DNA from: Costus lasius
Taxonomy: Eukaryota; Streptophyta; Magnoliopsida; Zingiberales; Costaceae
Reading direction: 5' to 3'
DNA: 64,000 nt
Assembly: GCA_027563935.2 (NCBI GenBank)
Contig: JANVAS020000239.1
Span: 1,860,001 to 1,924,000 of the forward strand
Both the position numbers and the translations under genes were made by a program. The notes beneath the pieces were generated by a model. It ran no database searches. It worked only from the letters and a program-made list of their open reading frames with translations, and was not told where the DNA came from. Below are positions 1 to 9,769 of the stretch, piece after piece. Every line of letters starts with the position of its first letter. Position 1 is the first letter of the stretch.

Positions 1-599
1 CATACTCTTTTCTCAATCATCTCATCCAGGGGGCCCCTTTAGAACATCACACTCCTTAAACAAGGAGACGGCAATCCTATGTCTATCACTAGTGCCCTAA
101 CCTGATTCAAGTTCACCATCCAAGATAGTCTATAATCATTATGTTTCAAATGATATTGAACTACCCCAAAACAATGACAATCATCATTTAGAAAACACAA
201 GTGATCTCAAGTCAGAGGAAATGTGCCACTTGTCTCATTCAAGGAATATTCACATTGTGACAAACAATTGAACATCCTAGTAGGGTCTGTCCAGTACATC
301 CAATGTACCCATGAGTCTACATCTTATTCCATGCTCGAAGCATCCTATAAGACTAGAACACATATTAGTCTTAATCATATCAAGGCTGTCTCATGTTCAC
401 CAAGATACATCGACTAAGGACTTAACTGCATGTCAGCCCAGCTGAGCAGCATTGAGACATTATTCAGAAGAACATATATTGCAGCAGACAATGTAGCTAA
501 CTGAATAATAACCATGCCTTTATAAACATAAACGTTTATTACACGATACTGTTACAATCCCAAGGCCTCAAACATTAGGCTTAAGGGCATACCCCAACA
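1..599 (-). repeat. Copia element C, partial LTR cut by the window edge
   Basis: The sequence matches the PPT-proximal third of the LTRs of copia A, B and D and ends in the same CCCCAACA terminus (complement of the TGTTGGGG start of the sense LTR). At base 600 it switches abruptly to gypsy1 LTR sequence. The uninterrupted gypsy1 3' LTR shows the same point at 25843/25844, so this is an insertion boundary and TGTAT (600-604) is the expected target duplication. Family LTRs are about 1.65-1.73 kb, so about 1.1 kb lies outside the window. Whether C is a full element or a solo LTR cannot be seen. Confidence 0.9.
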
Positions 600-2278
600 T
601 GTATATCTCATGAAAATCGAAACTTGTAGCTTGAAATTTAAGGTATTTTTATAGGGAATTTTGGTAGCATTAAACCATTGAATTGGGAGTATGAAATTCT
701 TGTTAACTAGGTATTTTATAGGGAATTTTGGTAATATTAAATCATTGATTTTTGGTAGCATGAGAATCTTGTTTGAAATAGATATTATGTTTGAAACCGC
801 GGGCTAGATGTGATGTTTTGTGAACCAGATTGTAAGAGCATGGATTTTAATCTTATGTTGATTTTTATGGATGCCCTAATAAATGCTAATAATATTATAA
901 GAGTCATGTTTGTTTATTTATGACCATGAATCTTTGTTTGAGAAATTTGGGTGATAACTTAGCAAGGCTGCACTGAATTGATCAGCATGAAACCTAAGGA
1001 CTACCCTACACTATGTGATTTTTTGAATGTTATGTGATTATGTGATTTTGAATATTATGCGGTTATGTGATTTTGAATATTATGTGGTTATGTGATTTCA
1101 AATATTATATGTTGTGATCATGGAATGGTTAGGACTAAGGCTAAGTGTAACTGTGTGCTCAATGGGATAGTTGATATGTGATATGTTAAGGGTTGGATAT
1201 TTCAGCCCTGTATTGTGATATGTGAAGGGGGTTGATGTTCAGCCTGCTTGTTATGATTATTGTGATGGGGGTTGATGTTCAGCCTGCCCGATATGATTAT
1301 TGTGATGACTATCCTAGAGTCTAGTTGACACTTAGGAGTCCACCTTTGTGATATAAGATATAAGATGTGTTTGTTGTCCAGTAGAAACCCTTTGGGAGAA
1401 TGAGTTTTGACGCAAAGTGCCATGTCTTGGTCGGACAGGGGGCCACCTCTTGATGTCATCACTCTTTTGTGTTATGGGGTGTCGTAGAGCAAAGTGCCAC
1501 GTCATGACCTGGCGGGGGCCACCTCTTGAATCTACACATCTTTTTGTGTTATGGGGTGTAGTAGAGCAAAGTGCCACGTCGTGACCTGGCGGGGGCCACC
1601 TCTTGATTCTATACACTGTCCATCTATATGTTGCATGCAGGCTTCTCCCAGTGCTTAGGCCAAAGCCGGGTTAGACCATGATGGTCACTACTGAATATGC
1701 TGGACAACTAGGTTAACTAAGTGGTTAATGTGTACAGTGGTTTAGAGTGTAGCTCTAGAACCTTAGTTACTCTATGGGGACAGTTGTGTGATGTCTTGGC
1801 AGTGTATACTTGATTGTTCATATGTGTTTTGTTCTTTAATTTTGTTATATGTTGATATGATAATCTGTTAAAGATTTTTAAAATAATCTGCCTGTATTTT
1901 TGAATGTATGCTATGGATGGTCGTTTGAGACTATCCACTCACTGGGCTGTGTAGCTCACCCCTCAATGTTTTCAGGTGTAGAACAGGGGCGCACTGCATG
2001 AGTTAGCATGTTATACGGATATTGTGATTCTCCATGCTGGTTGGATGTATAACTTTTGTGCTTAATTAACTGAGGCCGGATGTGGCCGAATTATATGAAC
2101 TTGGGTTGCCAGTTGTGGCCAAACTATGTGTGAACTTGTGTTGCCGGTTGTGGCGGTTTTGATATTATGATTTTTGTGCCACCGCGGGCTTTGGCCTGGT
2201 TTCGGTGTTTGGTATCACTATGAAACTTTATGGAATCGACGTTGTGATTTTGTTTTGAATTTCAGTTTGATGTGTATT
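600..2278 (+). repeat. Gypsy1 5' LTR, first visible segment
   Basis: Aligns base for base with 25844 onward in the 3' LTR. It ends at the copia A insertion, whose target duplication GTATT is at 2274-2278 and again at 11467-11471. It holds AT-rich and TGTGATTT-rich short repeats around 1010-1110, a ~40-bp duplication (GGGGGTTGATG units near 1227 and 1267) and a 77-bp tandem array. Confidence 0.93.
1413..1616 (+). repeat. 77-bp tandem repeat in gypsy1 5' LTR
   Basis: Units begin with CAAAGTGCCA at about 1413, 1490 and 1567, giving about 2.6 copies. Each carries a GGGGGCCACCTCTTGA core. The same array is at 26657-26860 in the 3' LTR. Open frames across it are by-products of the repeat. Confidence 0.85.
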
Positions 2279-3975
2279 TGAAGAAACCCCTTAAAATGGG
2301 GGGCAAAAACCCTAAGCATGGCGCTAATGAAAAAGATGCTAGCGGAAGCAAGGGTTTAAGATCATTTGCATGCCATATGTTCAACTATACCCGATTGAAT
2401 AGATTGAGATGGAAATTCATACCAACGCCATATGCTTGGAAGTCGGCTTGGATGAAGAGAACAAACTAGATCTCCTCCACAAGTTCACACACAAGATGAA
2501 GATGCTTACTCCTTGCGGTCCCTTGTGCTAGCAAGACACCCAAGCTTTTCTTTTGTCGAATTGGAAGGGATGATGAGATGATTCCCTTTCTTGGCCGAGA
2601 GCTTCTCTTGCTTTTCTCCCACCTTCGTCAACCACCCAACGAAAGGATGATCGCGTTCAAGTGAAGAAGCCAACGCTTATGCGTTTTGGCGTTGAAGCAT
2701 AACCGGCTTTGATTACTTTCCATAAGTGGAAGAGAATCAAGCCAAGCGTTCAAGCCACTTCATGAACGCATATTGGCATTGAACCAAGCGTTCACATTTG
2801 TGAACCGGTTCAATCCAAATCGTTCAATCGAATTTGGTTCATCAAACCAAACCGAAATAGCTCAAGCCACTTGGTCTAGACCAAATCGAACCCCAAGGCT
2901 CATGATCTAACCATTCATCTCCTGATGCCCCTGATCTCTCCGATCTAGCATCATCTCTCTCGATCGAAGCTTACCGATCTCAAGTCCTAATCAATCAAAC
3001 ATGATCAGACCAGATCTCACTTACAATCAGAGATTAAATCCCTATAATCTGAAATCAAAGAATCCAGTCCATACGATCTGACTCAAGTAAGCCATATCAC
3101 CAAATTGTGCGACCCTGAGGGTTTCCTCTAAATGTCGGTAACGATAACTTACGTTATCACGATCAGTGAGGGGTATCTAGCAACACATCACTGTCTCCCG
3201 ATATAAAGGAAAGAGTCTTCCAAGACTACTCCCAAACCATAGCACAAGTGTGAATCAAACTCACAAGGCATACATAATTCCTTTGCCACTGGATGTTCTT
3301 ATTGGACAAGCATGTCAAGCCTGTAACTCCAATACGATGAGCATGATTAGATCAGATGCACATAGTCATCTGGGTATGGCCATACACTATCTCAATCATC
3401 TCATAAGGGGGCCCTTTAGAACATCACACTCCTTAAACAAGGAGACGGCAATCCTATGTCTATCACTAGTGCCCTAACCTGATTCAAGCTCACCATCCAA
3501 GATAGTCTATAATCATTATGTTTCAAATGATATTGAACTACCTCAAGACAATGACAATCATCATTTAGAAACACAAGTGATCTCAAGTCAGAGGACATGT
3601 GCCACTTGCTGCTTACAAGGATCATTCACATTGTGACAAGCAATGGAATATCCCAGTAGGGTCTGTCCAGTACATCCAATGTACCCATGAGTCTACATCT
3701 TATTCCATGCTCGAAGCATCCTATAAGATTAGCACTTATATTAGTCTCAATCATATCAAGGCTGTCTCATGTTCACCAAGATATCTCGACTAAGGACATA
3801 TAGCCTGTCAGCCTAGCTGAACAGCTTTGAGACATTATTCAGAAGTACACTTATTACAGCAGACAAGGTAACAACCTGAATAACAACCATGCCTTTTATA
3901 AACATAAGAGTTTATTACATGATACTTATACAATCCCAAGGCCTCAAACATTAGCCTTAAGGGCATACTCCAACA
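2279..3975 (-). repeat. Copia A 3' LTR
   Basis: 1697 bp; on the plus strand it starts TGAAGAAACCCC and ends CTCCAACA. A likely sense-strand TATA box (TCCTTTATAT) lies at 3201-3210. An inverted repeat GATAAC-TTAC-GTTATC lies at 3143-3158. Confidence 0.96.
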
Positions 3976-3984
3976 ATCTCCCAC
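3976..3984 (-). other. Copia A polypurine tract
   Basis: Sense strand reads GTGGGAGAT directly against the 3' LTR, the usual place for the plus-strand primer of reverse transcription. The pol stop codon is only about 11 bp upstream in the sense direction. Confidence 0.85.
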
Positions 3985-3995
3985 TTGCACTTAAT

Positions 3996-6900
3996 CTAAT
4001 GGTTGAGAAATCTCAAACCCATATTATTACAGTGCTTCTCATGCTTCTGCTGCGCCAGAGGCTTGGTAAGCGGGTCTGCCAGATTGTCATCTGTATGAAC
4101 CTTGCATATTTTGATCTCGCCTCGATCAATGATCTCCCGGATCAAGTGAAACCGTCTCTGTATGTGCTTGGACTTCTGGTGCGACCGCGGTTCCTTTGCT
4201 TGTGCGATGGCTCCAGTGTTATCACAGAAGATAACCAAAGGATCAGCACTCGAAGGAACGACACCAAGTTCTCTCACGAACTTACGAATCCACACTGCCT
4301 CCTTGGATGCTTCCGAGGCTGCAACATACTCGGCTTCTGTTGTGGAATCAGCAACAGTTGACTGTTTGAAGCTCTTCCACACCACTGCTCCACCATTCAA
4401 GCTAAAAACATAGCCTGATTGCGATCGGAAATCATCCTGGTCCGACTGGAACGAAGCATCAGTATATCCCTCTATACTGAGTTCTTCCTGACCACCATAT
4501 ATCAAGAACATATCTTTGGTCCTCCGCAGATATTTCAAGATGTTCTTGACCGCAATCCAGTGCGCCAATCCTGGATTACTTTGGAATCGACTGGTCACGC
4601 TTAACCCGTAAGCGACGTCTGGGCAAGTACACAACATCGCATACATAATGGACCCAATAGCCGAAGCATAAGGCGTATTGTCCATTTCATCTTTCTCAGT
4701 CTGTGTTTGTGGACACTGACTCTTTGAAAGATTCAGACCATGTCTGACTGGAAGATATCCACGTTTAGAATTCTCTAAATGGAATCTCTCCAGGACCTTA
4801 TCGATGTAAGTACTCTGGCACAGTCCGAGAAGCCTCTTAGATCTATCTCTGTAGATCTTCACACCTAGTACATAGGCTGCTTCTCCTAGATCTTTCATCT
4901 GGAAACATTTTCCTAACCATGCTTTAACAGCATGCAGTTCAGGAATATCATTTCCAATGATTAAGATATCATCGACGTAGAGGATTAGGAATGTAATCAC
5001 GCTCCCACTAAACCTCTTATATACACACGGGTCATCCTCGTTCTTGATGAAACCAAACTCAGAGATTGATTCATCAAAACGAATATTCCAGCTCCTAGAT
5101 GCTTGTTTCAGCCCATAAATGGACTTCTTTAACTTGCATATTTTATGACGATCTGCTGGATTAGTGAAACCTTCCGGTTGTGTCATATACACATCCTCAT
5201 CCAGATTTCCATTAAGGAAAGCTGTCTTCACATCCATCTGCCAGATCTCATAATCGTAATATGCAGCTATCGCGAAAAGAATCCGAATAGACTTAAACAT
5301 GGCTACAGGTGAGAAAGTTTCATCATAATCTATCCCGTAGATTTGTTTGAAACCTTTCGCAACTAGCCTGCCTTTATAGGTAACCACGTTACCATCCATG
5401 TCAATCTTCTTCTTGAAGATCCATTTACAGCCTATAGGGATTACTCCCGGAGGCGGATCAACCAAATCCCAGACTTGGTTATCTGACATGGAGTCCATCT
5501 CGGCTTGCATAGCTTCAAGCCATCTAGCTGACTCCGGTCCACTGACCGCATCCGCATAAGTTAGGGGTTCATCATTATCAATGATGTAGACTCCGTCATA
5601 GCGCTCAGGCTATCGACGGATCCTACCCGATCTTCGCGGTTCCCGTGATATTTGAGCCTCAGGTTGTTCAGTAACCGGATCTACTGGCTCAGGCACATCC
5701 AACTCTGCCTGACTACTTTGTCCTTCCTCTGGATTCTCATCCAGCTTTATTTCTCTCCCACTGGCCTCTTGCAGAAGAAACTCCTTCTCAAGAAATATGG
5801 CCGTCCGACCAACAAAAACCTTGTTCTCTTTGGGATCGAAGAAATAATAACCCTTAGTTTCCTTAGGGTAACCGACAAAGATGCATTTATCAGATCTGCT
5901 CTCTAGTTTCCCAGAGGCGAGCTTTTTGACATAAGCCTCGCAACCCCAGATCCTGATAAATGTCAAGCTAGGCTGTTTCCCATACCATAGCTCATATGGC
6001 GTCTTTGAAACTGCCTTGGATGGCACTCTGTTTAGTACCTTTGCAGCTGTTTCCAGTGCAAAACCCCAAAAGGAATATGGAAGAATAGCCTGACTCATCA
6101 TAGAACGAACCATATCAAGTAACGTTCTATTTCTCCTCTCGGACACACCATTCCACTGCGGTGTTCCTGGCGGAGTGAGCTGTGAGATAATCCCACACTC
6201 CTTCAGATAGTCAGTAAACGCATGACTCAGGTATTCTCCACCTCGATCAGAACGAAGTGCCTTGATATTTCGGCCTAACTGATTTTGTACTTCATTTTTG
6301 AACTCTTTGAACTTGTCAAAAGATTCACTTTTATGTCTCATTAAATAGACATACCCATATCTACTGAAATCATCAGTAAAGGTAATGAAGTACTGATAGC
6401 CACCTCTGGCATGTTTACTAAATGGCCCACACACATCACTGTGTATAAGGTCAAGTAAACCTGAAGTCCTTTGACCTTTGTTTGAAAAAGGCGACTTCGT
6501 CATTTTACCCATCAAACAAGCTTTGCATGTATCAATCTCCTCATAGGAGAAAGATCCCAGCAGTCCATGATCATGCAACCGCTTAATGCGCTTCTCGTTT
6601 ATATGGCCTAAACGACTATGCCATAGCAAGGTGCTGTCATCAGCATACTTGGCTTTCTTATTATCAATGTTTTGTATAGAATTTTCCATGTCCAACATGT
6701 ATAACCCATTGTTAATTGAACCAGTTGCATACACAATATTATCTAGAGATAAAACACACTTTGAAATATTGCATTCAAAGGCAAATCCTTTCCTGACAAG
6801 AGCAGGAATAGAGATAATATTCTTTGTGATACTTGGTACAAAATAACAATTGTTTAATTCTAATACAATGCCAGATGGTAAAGTAATGAAATAGTCTCCT

Positions 6901-7880
6901 ACAGCAACAGCAGCAACCCGTGCCCCGTTTCCAACTCGTAGGTCTACCTCATGCTGTCCCACCTGCCTTCTTCTCTTGAGTTCCTGCACATTTGAACAAA
7001 TGTGAACTCCACATGCAGTGTCCAACACCCATGATATAGTAGAAGAAGATAACATGACCTCAGTCACATATATACCTGAGCCAGAAGCGATGCTTCCCCT
7101 CTTATCTCCTTGGAGCGCTTTACAGTCCTTTTTCCAGTGACCCAGCTGGCCACAGTGGAAACACCTGTTGTCCTTCGACCGCTTCACCTTCTGTTTCAGG
7201 GCCTTGTTGTAATTCTTGACAGGGGCTTTGCCCTTCTTCCCCTTCTTCTTGTTCCTGGAAGGAACCATCAAGACAGAGGTTGAAGGCTTACCCTTCAGAG
7301 TTTCCTCAGTGGTCAAGAGCATATTCAGCAGCTCTGCCGGCGTACAATCGATTTTGTTCATATTAAAGTTAATGATGAACGCATCGAAAGAAGGCGGGAG
7401 AGACTGCAGAATAATATCCACAGCAAGCTCCTGGTTGATGGTATGCCCCAGTTTCTCCAGAGCCTCCTTGTGCCCAATCATCTTGAGCACGTGAGCTCCC
7501 ACTGGGCTCCCTTCAGCCAGTTTGCTCTGAAAGAAGAGCTTCGTCAGATTATAGCGTTCAGTCCTCGCCTGTGCAGCATACAGCATCTTGAGGTTCGCTA
7601 TAATTTCTATAGCCGACATATCCTCATGCTGACGCTGCAGCGGTGGCGTCATAGACGCTAGCATCAGGCAAGCGACATCAATGCTATCATTGACGTGCTT
7701 TTCGTAGGCATCCCGAACCGCCCTTGCGGCGTTCGGAGCGGGCTGCGGCGGTATCGCCGTCTCGAGGACATACAGTTTCCTCTCTGCCTTAAGAACGATC
7801 TTAAGGTGTCCGAACCAGTCTGAGAAGTTCGGCCCAGCAAACTTCTCCCTTTCTAGTAGGGATCGCACATTGAAGCTCAT
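3996..7880 (-). pseudogene. Copia A gag-pol polyprotein with one in-frame stop
   Basis: A 1295-codon frame from ATG at 7880 to TAG at 3996, broken only by TAG at 5610-5612 where copia B has CAG. Seen in order: gag-like N-terminus; CCHC knuckle (CFHCGQLGHWKKDC, residues 240-253); aspartic protease LDTAC (~286-290); integrase zinc site H421/H426/C452/C455 and catalytic D482, D545, E581 (D-X35-E spacing typical of integrases); reverse transcriptase with YVDD (~968-971); RNase H with YTDASF and a later CDNTGA motif. Domain order PR-IN-RT-RH is diagnostic of Ty1/copia. The stop separates gag-PR-IN (756 residues) from RT-RH, so no full polyprotein would be made without readthrough. Lineage within copia is not assigned. 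A CGC-to-TGC type change also gives Cys for a conserved Arg in the CTRPDVAYG segment. Confidence 0.95.
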
Positions 7881-8118
7881 GGTGTTCGTTGCTGCAGGAA
7901 TCTACAACAAGCAAGAACAGCAAGGTCAGTATCAATGTTCAGAATCAATCCAGGACTTAAGAAAGATTCTTTTCTCACTATTTTGTCTGACTGAAAAATC
8001 CAGTAAACAGTCCGAAAGAGTAACACTCTTTTAGTGAGATGGGATCCAGATTTCATACTTGGTCTCCGCGTCCCGCTCAGGCGAGATAAGATGCACAGAG
8101 ATGACAAGCACTAATTTC

Positions 8119-8418
8119 TGGTAGGCTGTCCCAGCCAATCGCCAACCCGTGCGATTCCCCTTCATCTTGGCAATCCAGCAGACTGTGCCAACTGAGTTGG
8201 TACAACACAGTCTCTGATCCCAGAGATGGCTGCCTCCATGCGCTACCATATGCGCCACATATGTAGTCTACATGGTCAAGCTGACCTGACCTACTCCCTG
8301 GACCACCACGTGCTATGCTGAGCAACGAGAGGGGATAAATCCCAACTCTGTAACACGCAGGTGAAATCCAGCACCGTCTGAAGATAGATGGACGTGCCCA
8401 CAGAGTGGGTTCAACACG
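8119..8418 (-). promoter_or_regulatory. Structured leader RNA block (four hairpins), copia A
   Basis: Four inverted repeats in 300 nt. (a) GGCTG-TCC-CAGCC, 8124-8136. (b) AGACTGTG (8180-8187), CCAAC, loop TGA, GTTGG, bulge TACAA, CACAGTCT (8206-8213). (c) AGAG-GGGAT-AA-ATCCC-AA-CTCT, 8328-8349. (d) CGTG (8393-8396), CCCAC, loop AGA, GTGGG, bulge TTCAA, CACG (8415-8418). All are present at matching positions in B, D and I. A role in RNA packaging, dimerisation or translation control is inference. Confidence 0.55.
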
Positions 8419-9584
8419 GCTCCAACGATAATCAGAAAGGTGAGGTTTCGCGTCAGAAGGCTTATCGAGCTTGATATGTTAGCGTTGGATTTTAACGGTC
8501 TTTTATCTTCTTAACTATCATGGAAGTCCTATGGTGATAGCAGAAGATAAACTTAAACATGCAATTCTAATTATAAAAGCAATAAATAGAATGCATGATC
8601 TTATGTGGTAAGAGCCCATGAACCCTAGTAAGACCTTAATTTTACTTAAGTCTTCACTTGAGCTCCATTGCATCTCATCTGGTCCAACCCAGTGCCCTAG
8701 CGCCAAGAGCACCTCAGGTGCACCACCAGGTGAATGCCCCTCTTGGATGTGTGCCTTTGTGCTCTTGTCTAATCAAAGTACATTTGATCTATCTAGACAA
8801 GGTTGACTCGCAGGTCAACAACATATTATAAATTAAGTACAATGTGATTCGCAGATCACAAATTAATTTACAATTTTTAAATCCAGGCACGCAGGCCCCA
8901 GCACAGCACACAAATGGGCAACCCACATAAGACTAAATAAACAAGCATATGGTTCAATCAACATGTGATCCATTCATGAAATTAAAATTTTTGAAAAACC
9001 CCATGGTATCAATTTTAATTTCCTTATAAGCCCTATAACCTTACAATGGTCCATTGATAGGGATCCACGCATCCATCTAGTCAGATCCACTGCCCTTGCA
9101 TGCACCGAGTCCTAACTGACCCGTGTTGACCTAATGGTCAACCATGCATGCGCCAAGGGCTGAACCACCCTCATGAGTTTTGGCAAGCGGGTGTGACCCC
9201 GGGCCTAACTCATGTGTGTTCAGTAGTTGTCTCAACCAGACCTCGCTACACGCCCTAGATGCAGTCAACCTACAGCCACCTTGTGCTTGCGCATAGGTGC
9301 TATCAGGTCAACTCATCTGAGCTGTCAGATGGTCTGATCAGACTTGGATCTATTTAGATTATGCTTTCAACCCCATCAACCCATCTAAGGAATTATAGTA
9401 GGGGCACCTTAGATCTAATCAGCCGCGCAAGATATAAGTTTTATAAAACATCTAGATCAAGCGCAAACAATCAAACAACATGCTTCATTCATATTGATAA
9501 CCCTTAGATCTAAGGGGTCCCCTTCAAGGGGGAGCGCAAACTTTAGGGGGTCCCCTTCAAGGGGGAGCGCAAACTTTAGGTAAT

Positions 9585-9668
9585 CATGCCACAAGCGCAA
9601 AGTTCATGTAACCATGACACAAGCGCAAAGTTCATGTAACCATGACACAAGCGCAAAGTTCATGTAAC
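9585..9668 (-). repeat. 28-bp tandem repeat near copia A PBS
   Basis: Three units beginning CATGACACAAGCGCAAAG at 9585, 9613 and 9641 (first unit CATGCC). Similar AAGCGCAA-rich repeats with a 27-bp period occur in copia B. Confidence 0.85.
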
Positions 9669-9755
9669 CAAATCATCAAGTAAGCGCAAAGTTCATCAAG
9701 TAAGCGCAACATGTATGGATCACATCAGCAAACATAATAGCATGCATAGAGCCTA

Positions 9756-9767
9756 GCTCTGATACCA
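9756..9767 (-). other. Copia A primer binding site (initiator Met-tRNA)
   Basis: Sense strand TGGTATCAGAGC, two bases from the 5' LTR end: the standard plant Met-tRNA PBS. Confidence 0.95.
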
Positions 9768-9769
9768 AT

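Larger units (their letters stand above)
7881..9755 (-). other. Copia A 5' leader (untranslated)
   Basis: About 1.9 kb between the PBS and the gag ATG. It has no long coding frame. It holds two small sense-strand frames shared with sister copies: a 75-codon frame at 8031-8258 (also in B, D and I) and a 76-codon frame at 7877-8107 whose TGA overlaps the gag ATG as ATGA (also in B). It also holds the hairpin block 8119-8418, a duplicated GGGGTCCCCTTCAAGGGGGA unit near 9516-9580 and a 28-bp tandem array. The function of the leader is not known from sequence. Confidence 0.8.

Noticed and set aside
1332..1616. A 94-codon frame in the gypsy1 LTR (also 26576-26860)
   Set aside because: Covers the 77-bp tandem array on the antisense strand; no coding evidence.
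3416..3625. A 69-codon sense-strand frame in the copia LTRs (also 10907, 13487, 21008)
   Set aside because: No start context, domain or codon signal. In D it is shortened to 60 codons. Best explained by LTR sequence conservation.
3599..3793. A 64-codon frame repeated in almost every copia LTR (also 223, 11090, 13670, 21191, 37962, 47080)
   Set aside because: It lies antisense to the element inside the conserved LTR part, has no recognisable domain, and its conservation follows from LTR similarity.
3996..7880. SIRE/Maximus assignment with an env-like gene for the copia family
   Set aside because: The pol frame ends about 20 bp from the LTR, so there is no room for an additional gene.
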